Source: Janthinobacterium violaceinigrum
Lineage (GTDB): Bacteria > Pseudomonadota > Gammaproteobacteria > Burkholderiales > Burkholderiaceae_D
Direction of reading: 5' to 3'
Assembly (NCBI RefSeq): GCF_009208555.1
Contig: NZ_WFLI01000008.1
Location: 124,001 to 188,000, forward strand
DNA length: 64,000 nt
A program made the position numbers and the translations under genes. Below, in pieces: positions 1 to 7,723 of this stretch. Every line of letters starts with the position of its first letter. Position 1 is the first letter of the stretch. The notes below the pieces were generated by a model. It saw only the letters and a list, made by a program, of their open reading frames with translations. It searched no databases and was not told where the DNA came from.

Positions 1-83
1 CTGCCGCCGGGTCACCGTTTGCGCACGCATTGCCTGTATCGGTTGACGCGCGCAGAATGGTGCGCACGGGAGGGAATCACACC

Positions 84-836
84 ATGAAAATTGCCGCCAT
101 TTCCGATATCCACGGCAACCTCGATGCGCTCGATGCCGTGCTGGCCGACATCGCCCTGCGTGGCGTGGACGTGATCGTCAATCTCGGCGATATCGTCTCG
201 GGCCATCTGCAGCCGCGCGCCACGGCGGCGCGCCTGATGGCGCTGGACTTGCCCACCATCCGCGGCAACCATGAGCGGCAATTGTTCGGCGACCCCGTCC
301 GCATGGGTGTATCGGACGCCTTTGCGCGCGCGCAACTGTTACCTGAACAACTCGCGTGGATAGCGGCGCTGCCTGCCACCTTGCGTCTGAGCAAGGATGT
401 GCTGCTCGTGCATGGCACGCCGCAAAGCGACCTCGTATATTTTCTCGACAGCGTCACGCCGCAAGGCAGCCGCGCCGCCACGCCGGATGAAGTGGCCGAA
501 CGCGCGGGCACGGCCGATGCGGCCCTGATACTGTGCGGCCACACGCACATGCCGCGCCAGGTGCGCCTGCCCGATGGACGGCTGATCGTCAACCCGGGCA
601 GCGTGGGCTTGCAAGCGTACGACGACGACCATGGTTATCCGCACGTGATGGAAAACGGCACGCCCCACGCGCGTTATGCCATCGTGGAACGGGGCGCGGA
701 CGGCGCCTGGGCGGCGCAGTTGCATGCGGTGGCGTATGACTGGGAACAGGCGGCCCGGCTGGCGCTGGCGAACGGCCGGCCCGACTGGGTCGTGCCCTTG
801 CGCACGGGCCGCGTGGGACCGCCTGAAGTTGCTTAG
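84..836 (+). CDS. Calcineurin-like metallophosphoesterase
   Basis: A 250-residue cytoplasmic phosphoesterase. The metal-binding signature is in order: D8-x-H10 in SDIHGN, D36 in NLGDIV, GNHE at 61-64, a mid-protein LLVHGTP histidine and GHTHMP near 152. This layout is typical of the YfcE/ApaH-like group that hydrolyses phosphomonoesters or phosphodiesters; the substrate cannot be read from sequence. The ATG at 84 is preferred over an upstream TTG at 30 because a GGGAGG ribosome site lies just before it and the protein then begins directly with the first metal motif. It converges with the next gene, overlapping it by 4 bases. Family assignment is firm; function is open. Confidence 0.9.
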   Translation: MKIAAISDIHGNLDALDAVLADIALRGVDVIVNLGDIVSGHLQPRATAARLMALDLPTIRGNHERQLFGDPVRMGVSDAFARAQLLPEQLAWIAALPATLRLSKDVLLVHGTPQSDLVYFLDSVTPQGSRAATPDEVAERAGTADAALILCGHTHMPRQVRLPDGRLIVNPGSVGLQAYDDDHGYPHVMENGTPHARYAIVERGADGAWAAQLHAVAYDWEQAARLALANGRPDWVVPLRTGRVGPPEVA

Positions 837-1471
837 CAGCTCGAGGCGCGGGTGACGGGCACGGGTACCAGCGTTGTCTTGCCTTCCTTGGCGATCACCT
901 GGTTGATACTGATGCTGCAGCGCTTGCCTTCCCACGAGAACGCCGCTTCGTAGTCCTCGCCGGCGCGCGGCGTGAAGGTGATGTCGCCATGGCAGCTGGG
1001 CGACACACTGTCAAAGCGCACGCCGTTGGCCACGTAAAACGGCGAAACGTCCTGGAAACCCAGGCGCAGGCTGCTGGGCTTGCCGGCGGGAATCTCATAT
1101 TCGCGGAAATATGCTTTCGAGAAAAAGCCATCCTTGCGCGCCAGATTCTGCGACGTTTCCGTTTCCGGGATGCCCAGGCTGACATTGCTGACACTGCCGA
1201 TCAGGGAGCCGAAGGCGGAACTCATGCCGCCGCTGGCTTTTTCCACGCCATCGCTGAACATGCCGCGGATGCAGCTGCTGTCGCGGTACAGGAAAGCCGT
1301 GGCGCCATTCTGGCCGAACAGGCGCAGGCGGCTGATGGTGGATGCCGGCGAGACGGCCGGCGTGCTGGCCGCGTCGGCGGCAACAGGCGCGGGCGCCTCG
1401 GTGGTGACGGCATCCTGGGCAAAACTGGCGGTACTGAGCAACAGGGAAAAGAGGAAGACAGGTTTTTTCAT
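833..1471 (-). CDS. Hypothetical exported protein
   Basis: A 212-residue protein starting with a Sec-type signal peptide (MKK, hydrophobic stretch, SFAQ at about residue 19) and then an Ala/Pro/Thr-rich spacer up to about residue 45. The rest has no motif I recognise. It has four cysteines after the spacer (CIRG, SCHGD, RCSIS and the terminal Cys), which could form disulfides in the periplasm. Its 3' end overlaps the convergent phosphoesterase gene. An AT-rich stretch of about 100 bases separates it from dctD upstream. I do not recognise a family. Confidence 0.75.
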   Translation of the reverse strand: MKKPVFLFSLLLSTASFAQDAVTTEAPAPVAADAASTPAVSPASTISRLRLFGQNGATAFLYRDSSCIRGMFSDGVEKASGGMSSAFGSLIGSVSNVSLGIPETETSQNLARKDGFFSKAYFREYEIPAGKPSSLRLGFQDVSPFYVANGVRFDSVSPSCHGDITFTPRAGEDYEAAFSWEGKRCSISINQVIAKEGKTTLVPVPVTRASSC

Positions 1472-1571
1472 TGCGAATCAATAAATTATCAAAAAGAAAC
1501 AATATATACCATAGGGAATATTTTGATATTCTTTTCATTATTCTTTTGGATATGTTTCTCTGTTCGCCTGC

Positions 1572-2915
1572 CTAGCGGAACTCTTCGGCCACCAGGTTGT
1601 ATTTCTGCATTTTGTGATACAAGGTCTGTTTCGGCAAGCCGAGCACTGCGCTCACTTCGCTGACGTTGCCCGAATATGCACGCAGTTCCTGTTCGATCAG
1701 CGCGCGTTCGAAGCCATTGACCTGTTCCGCCAGCGACAGCGGACTGGCCTGGCCGCCGGCCAGCAGGCTCGACGCGCCACCGGCGATGCCGAGCACGAAG
1801 CGGTCGGCGATATTGCGCAGTTCGCGCACATTGCCGGGCCAGGAATGGGCCATCAGGTTGCGCATCTGCGCGCTGGAGACGACGGGCGCGGCGCGGTTGT
1901 AGCGGGCTGCGGCGGCCAGCACGAAGTGCTCGAACAGGATGGGGATATCCTCGCGCCGTTCGCGCAGGGGCGGCAAATGCAGCACGATCAGATTCAGGCG
2001 GTAGTACAGGTCGCTGCGGAATTTCTGCTGCTGCGACAAGTCTTCCAGGTCCAGTTTGGCCGCCGCGATCACGCGCACATCGACGGGCGTGGGCACGTTC
2101 GAGCCGAGCCGTTCGATGTAGCGTTCCTGCAGCACGCGCAGCAGTTTCACCTGCAGCGACAGGGGTAGCGATTCGATCTCGTCAAGGAAGAACGTGCCCT
2201 GGTCCGCATGCTCGATCTTGCCCACCTGGCGCTTGGCCGCGCCCGTAAACGCGCCCGGTTCATGACCGAAGACTTCGCTTTCGAAAATGCTTTCGGGAAT
2301 CGCGCCGCAGTTGACGGCGACGAAGTTGTGCTTGCGGCGATGGCTGAAGTCGTGCAGGCAGCGGGCCACCATTTCCTTGCCCGTGCCCGTATCGCCATAG
2401 ATGAGGACGTCGGCGGGTTCGTTGGCAACGTCGAGGATCAATCGCCGTATGTCGCGCATCGCCACGGAATTGCCCAGCAAACGCGCTTCGATGCCGCCGC
2501 CGTCCTCGAGCTGGCGGCGCAGGCTGTGCACTTCCAGGGTGAGGCGCCGCGTTTCCAGCGCGCGCAGGATGACGTCGACCAGCTGCTCGGACGAATAGGG
2601 CTTTTCGATGAAGTCGTAGGCACCCGTGCGCATGGCGTGCACGGCCATGGTGATGTCGCCGTGGCCCGTGACGAGGATCACGGGCAGGTTGGCATCGAGC
2701 GTCTTGACCGCCTGCAGCAATTCCAGGCCGCTCATGCCGGGCAGGCGCACGTCGCTGACCACGATGCCGGGAAAATCCGGCGTCAGCAGTTTATAGGCCA
2801 GTTCGGCCGAGTGGAAGGCCAGCACGTCCAGGCCGGCCAGCTGCAGTGCCTGCTCGCTGCCTTCGCGTACGGTGGGGTCGTCCTCGACCAGCAAGACCTT
2901 CAAGCCGTCAAACAT
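1572..2915 (-). CDS. dctD: DctD-type sigma-54 response regulator
   Basis: A 447-residue NtrC-class activator with three domains. The receiver (about 5-120) has the acidic pair E11/D12/D13, phospho-acceptor D55 in VSDVRLPG and a KPY lysine. The central AAA+ domain has Walker A GDTGTGKE, the sigma-54 contact loop GAFTGA and Walker B FFLDEIE. The C-terminus is a Fis-type helix-turn-helix ending near [11 protein letters not shown]. The ATG at 2915 has a strong AGGAGG site, and the gene overlaps the dctB stop by 8 bases, so the pair is translationally coupled. With dctB and dctA nearby it should activate dicarboxylate uptake through RpoN. A minor alternative start lies 7 codons upstream. Confidence 0.93.
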   Translation of the reverse strand: MFDGLKVLLVEDDPTVREGSEQALQLAGLDVLAFHSAELAYKLLTPDFPGIVVSDVRLPGMSGLELLQAVKTLDANLPVILVTGHGDITMAVHAMRTGAYDFIEKPYSSEQLVDVILRALETRRLTLEVHSLRRQLEDGGGIEARLLGNSVAMRDIRRLILDVANEPADVLIYGDTGTGKEMVARCLHDFSHRRKHNFVAVNCGAIPESIFESEVFGHEPGAFTGAAKRQVGKIEHADQGTFFLDEIESLPLSLQVKLLRVLQERYIERLGSNVPTPVDVRVIAAAKLDLEDLSQQQKFRSDLYYRLNLIVLHLPPLRERREDIPILFEHFVLAAAARYNRAAPVVSSAQMRNLMAHSWPGNVRELRNIADRFVLGIAGGASSLLAGGQASPLSLAEQVNGFERALIEQELRAYSGNVSEVSAVLGLPKQTLYHKMQKYNLVAEEFR

Positions 2916-4815
2916 GTTTTTCCTCCTGCGTTGCAATCTGTAGTTCGATGGTGAAGACGGCGCCGCCGCCGGGCGCGTTTTCGGCCCGCAGCACGCCGCC
3001 GAACTGGCGCGTGATCTGTTCGGAAATGGCCAGTCCCAAACCCAGTCCCAGGCCTTGCGGCTTGGTGGTGAAGAATGGTTCGAACAGGTGTTCGTACACT
3101 TCCGTCGACAGGCCCGGTCCCGTGTCGGCCACGTGGATGAGGACGTGCTCCGGCGTGCATTCGACGGCCACGCGCAGGCTGCGCACGTCGCTGCCGTTCA
3201 TGGCGTCGAGCGCGTTGGCGTACAGGTTCACCAGCACCTGCTCCAGGCGGTTGCTTTCGCACATGGCGAAGATGTCTTCGGGCGGCAATTGCAGGGTGAA
3301 ACGCACATTTTCAACCTGCAGGCGCCGTTCGACCAGGAACAGGGCGTTGCTGATCGCCGTGGGAATCGACACGGAGGTCAGGCTGGTTGTCGATTTGCGC
3401 GCAAAAATCTTCAATTGGCCCGTAATGGTCCCCATCCTGGCTGCAATTTGCGAGATCTTCGCCAGGTTGCGCCGCGCGTCGTCGAGCCGGCCCCGTTCCA
3501 GCAGGATGACGGCATTGTCGGACATGGTGCGCAGCGCCGTCAGCGGCTGGTTTAGTTCATGCGTGATGCTGGCCGACATTTGCCCCAGCACGGCCATCTT
3601 GCCCGCTTGGAACAGTTCATTTTGCGTGATGTGGAGTTTTTGCTCGGCCTTGCTGCGCACGTCGATTTCCTGGCTCAGGCTTTGCGTCATGGCATTGAGT
3701 TCCGACGTGCGTTCCTCGACCATGGCTTCCAGGTTGTCGTACGCATGCTGCAGATCTTCGCGGGCGCGCAATTTTTGCGCCACGGCCGCGCGGCGCTGGC
3801 GCAGATAAAAGAACAGCAGCATGAAAAAGCCCAGCAGCACGCAGGAGAAGGCGGCTGCCGCGCGCGCGCTGGCCTTCGCTTGCGCCAGGTCGGACAAATA
3901 AATGAAGGTCCAGCCTTGCGGCGACTTCAGCTTGATCTGCGTCATCACGCTGGAGCTGGTCTTCGGTGGCGTATCGGGGTGCTCCTGCTCGCGCACGCTG
4001 ATCACGCGCGCGCCATTGCCCAGCTGGCGGTCGGAAACGAAGGGGATCGGTTCAAGCTGCTTCGAGTAATACTGGCGCGTGCGGTTGAGTTCTTCGACGA
4101 TGGCGGGTGACAGCGGGGCCAGGGTGCGGTATTTCCAATCGGGCATGGAGCTCAGGAAGATCACGCCGTGTTCATCGGCCAGCATCACCTTGTCGGCGCC
4201 CTGCACCCAGCGTTTTTCCAGGTTTTCCAGGTTCACCTTCACCGTTGCCAGGCCCAGCATGTGGCCATTCTGGTAGATGCCATGGGCAAAGAAATAGCCG
4301 GGTTCCAGCCGCGTCGTGCCCACGCCATAGAAGCGGCCCGGCGTGCCGCGCAGGGCGTCCTGGGCATACGGGCGGAACGAGATATTGTCGCCAATAAAAC
4401 TGTCCGGTCCTTGCCAGTTGCTGGCGGCCCGCGTGTTGCCGTCGAGGTTGCTGATGAAGATGGTCGAGGATTTCGCCTGGGCATTCATCTGTTCCAGGTA
4501 ATGGTTGACCGTATCGACCAGCACAGGGTCTTCCGGATGCTGCAGCAGGCGGATCACGTCGCGGTTCAGCTCCAGGGTCTTGGGCAGGAAGTCGTATTTC
4601 TCCAGCGCATTTTCCAGGCTGCTGACGTACACCTCGAGGCGCTGGGCGCCGCTGGCCTGCAGCTTGCCGATGGCGATGCGCTCGGTCCAGAAATACACGA
4701 GCCAGACGGTGGCCAGGCAGGCGGCCAGCACCACGCCCCAGGCCAGCGTTTCGCGGCCCGACCGTTGCGACAGGCGCTGGCGCCAGGAAAGAGGTGGTTT
4801 GCTGCTGCTATTCAT
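2908..4815 (-). CDS. dctB: DctB-type sensor histidine kinase
   Basis: A membrane kinase of 635 residues. It has a transmembrane helix at about 25-45, a long periplasmic sensor region of the double-Cache kind seen in DctB, a second helix near 320-340 (LLGFFMLLFFYL), a coiled linker, then the kinase core. The H-box is ASITHELNQPLTAL, the N-box is NLYANALDAM and the G-boxes are DTGPGL and GLGLGLAIS. It would sense external C4-dicarboxylates and phosphorylate the adjacent DctD. The ATG at 4815 lacks a good ribosome site; an in-frame GTG at 4845 is possible. It lies downstream of the porin gene, separated from it by a terminator. Confidence 0.92.
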   Translation of the reverse strand: MNSSSKPPLSWRQRLSQRSGRETLAWGVVLAACLATVWLVYFWTERIAIGKLQASGAQRLEVYVSSLENALEKYDFLPKTLELNRDVIRLLQHPEDPVLVDTVNHYLEQMNAQAKSSTIFISNLDGNTRAASNWQGPDSFIGDNISFRPYAQDALRGTPGRFYGVGTTRLEPGYFFAHGIYQNGHMLGLATVKVNLENLEKRWVQGADKVMLADEHGVIFLSSMPDWKYRTLAPLSPAIVEELNRTRQYYSKQLEPIPFVSDRQLGNGARVISVREQEHPDTPPKTSSSVMTQIKLKSPQGWTFIYLSDLAQAKASARAAAAFSCVLLGFFMLLFFYLRQRRAAVAQKLRAREDLQHAYDNLEAMVEERTSELNAMTQSLSQEIDVRSKAEQKLHITQNELFQAGKMAVLGQMSASITHELNQPLTALRTMSDNAVILLERGRLDDARRNLAKISQIAARMGTITGQLKIFARKSTTSLTSVSIPTAISNALFLVERRLQVENVRFTLQLPPEDIFAMCESNRLEQVLVNLYANALDAMNGSDVRSLRVAVECTPEHVLIHVADTGPGLSTEVYEHLFEPFFTTKPQGLGLGLGLAISEQITRQFGGVLRAENAPGGGAVFTIELQIATQEEKHV

Positions 4816-4870
4816 AAAATCAGGTGCCAACTTGCAAGAACCCACAGTATCGCATTTAAGTAATCGCGGA

Positions 4871-4903
4871 AATAAAAAAGCCGCCGGATGTGCATCCGGC
4901 GGC
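4871..4903 (-). terminator. Rho-independent terminator after porin
   Basis: An 11-bp perfect GC-rich stem (4880-4890 with 4893-4903) and, read on the minus strand, a T-rich tail complementary to AATAAAAAA at 4871-4879. It ends porin transcription before dctB. Confidence 0.88.
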
Positions 4904-4924
4904 CTGCGCTGTCATTAGCCGCGA

Positions 4925-5917
4925 TCAGAAGGTGTGGCGCATGCCCAGGTTAAAGCCGCTGTTGCCGGTGCCATTGTCCGTGGCATTGCCGACGACGAAG
5001 GTGGCGCCGTTCTTGTTGCTGATGTGGCCGTAACCGGTGTACAGGTCGCTGCGCTTGGACAGGGAGTAAAAGGCGCCGATGGCCCATTGCTGGGCGTCAC
5101 GGTTCAAGTTGCTCTTGTCGTTGTGGCGGATGTAGGACGCGACCAGCTTGGTGGCGCCGAACGGGGCGCTCAGGCCGACCAGCAAGTCGTTGCTCTTGCT
5201 GTTGTCGAGGGCGCGGTTGTCGGCATAGCCGAAGTTGCCTTGCAGTACGCCAAAGTCGTAGCGTGCGGCCAGCAGGGTGTTGCGCGTCTGCTGGGTGGCC
5301 AGCGCATTTTCCTTGCGGTGATGCGTCAGGGTCACGTTCAGGGGACCGTCGATGTAGTGCACGGCGCCGCCCAGGCTGCGGTTTTTCGCATTGTCATCTG
5401 CCACTTCGCCAAAGCCATAAGCGAAGTCGGCCGACAGGTGGCTATAGGTCGGTGTCGTGTATTGCACCATGTTGTCGACGCGGATATTCGTCACCATCAG
5501 GTTCGAGGCCGTGCCGGCCAGGCCGATGACGAACGGGTCGGCCACGTCGCGCAGGGCCAGGTAGTACGGCGAGTACTGGCGGCCCAGGGTGATGGCGCCG
5601 GCGCTGCCGGACAGGCCCACATACGCCTGGCGGCCGAACAGCAAGCCGCCCTGGCCCGAGGTGCCCGTGTCGATATTGAAACCGCTTTCCAGCACGAAGT
5701 TGGCGTACATGCCGCCGCCGAGGTCTTCCTTGCCCTTGAAGCCGATGCGCGAGCCGGAGGCCACGCCCGAGGCGACGCGATTGACGCGCTCGCCTGCCGC
5801 ATCCTTGTCGAGCACCAGGCCGGCATCGGCCACGCCATAGATGGTCACGCTGGATTGGGCCAGCGCGCCGCCGGAAGCTGCGCCAAGGGCCAGCAGGGTA
5901 AACAGGACTTTTTTCAT
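4925..5917 (-). CDS. General outer-membrane porin
   Basis: A 330-residue betaproteobacterial porin of the trimeric 16-strand family. It starts with a signal peptide (MKKVLFTLLALG... ending ALAQ) followed by SSVTIYGVADAGL, the typical first strand of this family. Alternating amphipathic strands follow, and it closes with NLGMRHTF, whose terminal Phe is the outer-membrane assembly signal. The ATG at 5917 is chosen because it begins the signal peptide and has a purine-rich AGAGAGA site. It lies between dctA and dctB on the same strand, which suggests it could be the outer-membrane entry route for dicarboxylates; this is inference from position only. Confidence 0.93.
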   Translation of the reverse strand: MKKVLFTLLALGAASGGALAQSSVTIYGVADAGLVLDKDAAGERVNRVASGVASGSRIGFKGKEDLGGGMYANFVLESGFNIDTGTSGQGGLLFGRQAYVGLSGSAGAITLGRQYSPYYLALRDVADPFVIGLAGTASNLMVTNIRVDNMVQYTTPTYSHLSADFAYGFGEVADDNAKNRSLGGAVHYIDGPLNVTLTHHRKENALATQQTRNTLLAARYDFGVLQGNFGYADNRALDNSKSNDLLVGLSAPFGATKLVASYIRHNDKSNLNRDAQQWAIGAFYSLSKRSDLYTGYGHISNKNGATFVVGNATDNGTGNSGFNLGMRHTF

Positions 5918-5983
5918 GAGAATCTCTCTAGTAAGGGGGATAACTACTGATCGCACTACCTGACTGCTTGTTACTCAACAATG

Positions 5984-6016
5984 AAAACAAATAAATGGCC
6001 CGCTTGTGGCGGGCCA
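5984..6016 (-). terminator. Likely terminator after dctA
   Basis: An 8-bp stem TGGCCCGC/GCGGGCCA (5996-6003 with 6009-6016), followed on the minus strand by a T-rich but interrupted tract. It is weaker than the other terminators, so read-through into the porin gene is possible. Confidence 0.6.
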
Positions 6017-6023
6017 TGGCGCC

Positions 6024-7337
6024 TTAGGCCTTGCTAGCGTGGTCCGCTTCGCCCCAGTGGCTTTCCGTGTTCTGGCTGGCCGCGTTGGCCGCGGCTGCTT
6101 CTTCTTCGGTGGCCAGGCCGCCTTCCCACTTGGCGACGACTGCCGTGGCGACGGCATTGCCGACCGCGTTGGTAGCCGAACGGCCCATGTCGAGGAATTG
6201 GTCGACACCCATCAGCAGCAGCAGGCCCGCTTCTGGAATATTGAATTGGTTCAATGTAGCGGCAATCACCACCAGCGAGGCGCGCGGTACGCCGGCCATG
6301 CCTTTCGACGTCAGCATCAGCAGCAGCAGCATGGTGATCTGCGTGCCGATCGACAGGTCGATGCCGTAGGCTTGCGCGATGAACAGCACGGCAAAGGTGC
6401 AGTACATCATCGAGCCATCGAGGTTGAAGGAGTAGCCCATTGGCAGCACAAAACTGGAAATCTTGCGGTCCACGCCGAACTGGTCGAGCGCCGTCAGCAG
6501 TTTTGGATACGCCGCTTCCGAGCTGGCCGTCGAGAATGCCAGCAGGAACGGTTCGCGGATCAGGCCGACCAGCTTGAAGACGCGGGGGCCGATGACGACG
6601 AAACCGGCGGCGATCAGCAGGGCCCACAGGCACATCAGGCCCAGGTAGAAGCCACCCATGAACTTGGCAAACGTGACCAGCACGCCCAGGCCATGCGTGG
6701 TGATGACGGAAGCCATCGCGGCAAACACGGCCAGTGGGGCCAGGTTCATGATGGTGCCCGTGATGCGCAGCATGACTTGTGCCAGCTGGTCGACGACGGC
6801 CGTCAGGGTCTTGCCCGATTCGCCCAGGCCGGCCAGTGCGCCGCCGAAGAAGATCGAGAACACCAGCACTTGCAGGATTTCATTGTTGGCCATGGCCTCG
6901 ATCGGCGATTTCGGCACCAGGTGCGTGAAGAAATCTTTCAAGGTGAAGGCGGCCGTTTTCAAATTGGTCGACGCGTGTACGTCCGGCAATGGCAAGCCCA
7001 GGTTGGTGCCCAGCTGCATCAGGTTCGACAGCACCATGCCCAGCGCCAGCGACACCAGCGAGGCGACGACGAACCAGCACATGGCTTTCAGGCCGATGCG
7101 GCCCGCCGTCTTGCCGTCGCCCATGTGGGCGATGCCGACCGTCAGGGTGGAGAACACCAGCAGCGCAATGATCATCTTGATCAGGCGCAGGAAGACGTCA
7201 GTAACGATGGAAATATTGCCAGCGATCTGAGCGCTAAGCTTGGCATCCGGGAAGGCGGTGTTGCATCCATAGCCGACGGCAATGCCGAGGATCATGGCAA
7301 TCAGGATGTACAGGGTTAATGGCCGTTTCTTTTTCAT
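6024..7337 (-). CDS. dctA: C4-dicarboxylate:cation symporter DctA
   Basis: A 437-residue inner-membrane transporter of the dicarboxylate/amino acid:cation symporter family. It has eight or so hydrophobic segments. The family signatures are visible: GYSFNLDGSMMYC (NLDG motif), LLTSKGMAGVPRASLVV (the hairpin-2 region) and DQFLDMGRSATNAVGNA near the C-terminus. It imports succinate, fumarate and malate. The ATG at 7337 has a strong GGAGGAG site. A sigma-54 promoter match lies about 130 bases upstream, in keeping with control by the DctB/DctD pair encoded beyond the porin. Length matches the family norm of about 430. Confidence 0.95.
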   Translation of the reverse strand: MKKKRPLTLYILIAMILGIAVGYGCNTAFPDAKLSAQIAGNISIVTDVFLRLIKMIIALLVFSTLTVGIAHMGDGKTAGRIGLKAMCWFVVASLVSLALGMVLSNLMQLGTNLGLPLPDVHASTNLKTAAFTLKDFFTHLVPKSPIEAMANNEILQVLVFSIFFGGALAGLGESGKTLTAVVDQLAQVMLRITGTIMNLAPLAVFAAMASVITTHGLGVLVTFAKFMGGFYLGLMCLWALLIAAGFVVIGPRVFKLVGLIREPFLLAFSTASSEAAYPKLLTALDQFGVDRKISSFVLPMGYSFNLDGSMMYCTFAVLFIAQAYGIDLSIGTQITMLLLLMLTSKGMAGVPRASLVVIAATLNQFNIPEAGLLLLMGVDQFLDMGRSATNAVGNAVATAVVAKWEGGLATEEEAAAANAASQNTESHWGEADHASKA

Positions 7338-7465
7338 TTTGACTCCTCCAAATGAAGCGCCGCTGTGAGCGGATTATTGATAGCGAGCAACTCAAGCTTG
7401 GAGTCAATATTTCTCAAAAACAAGCCCTTGCGTGCTGGCGATTATTTGCAGCAAAACCTGTACAT

Positions 7466-7481
7466 AGCAAAGGATATGCCT
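7466..7481 (-). promoter_or_regulatory. Sigma-54 promoter for dctA
   Basis: Read on the minus strand the site is AGGCATATCCTTTGCT. It matches TGGCAC-N5-TTGCW with invariant GG and GC at the exact 10-bp spacing (14 of 16 positions). It sits about 130 bases before the dctA ATG, as expected for a DctD target. Confidence 0.82.
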
Positions 7482-7502
7482 GAAATGGAAATTTGGTACG
7501 TA

Positions 7503-7550
7503 ACTTCTTAAGTTGTTGATTTAAGGAAGCTTTTTTTGTTGTTAAGAAGT
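7503..7550. promoter_or_regulatory. Inverted repeat, candidate DctD enhancer
   Basis: ACTTCTTAA at 7503-7511 is repeated in inverted form as TTAAGAAGT at 7542-7550. The pair lies 20-70 bases upstream of the sigma-54 element of dctA, where an NtrC-class activator would bind. The repeat is seen directly; its role as a DctD site is inferred. Confidence 0.45.
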
Positions 7551-7666
7551 CGCAACCAGGCCTGCTTGCGCGAAATATTGGACGCGGCAGGCCATCGCTG
7601 TATGACTTTTCATACGCTAGTCACGGCAGGGGCGCGGTGCGCCAAAAAGACAAGATTATCAGGACA

Positions 7667-7693
7667 ATAAAAAAGCCCCTCCGAAGAGGGGCT
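7667..7693 (-). terminator. Terminator after siderophore receptor
   Basis: A perfect 8-bp stem AGCCCCTC/GAGGGGCT (7674-7681 with 7686-7693) with a CGAA loop. Read on the minus strand it is followed by a T-run. The rest of the 7338-7723 gap holds the dctA control region. Confidence 0.9.
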
Positions 7694-7723
7694 TGATATT
7701 GCGCAATACCTGTTTTCTTGACG

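Noticed and set aside
7449..7465. A second sigma-54-like element upstream of dctA (minus strand TGTACAGGTTTTGCTG)
   Set aside because: The invariant GG at -24 is missing; the element at 7466-7481 is far better.
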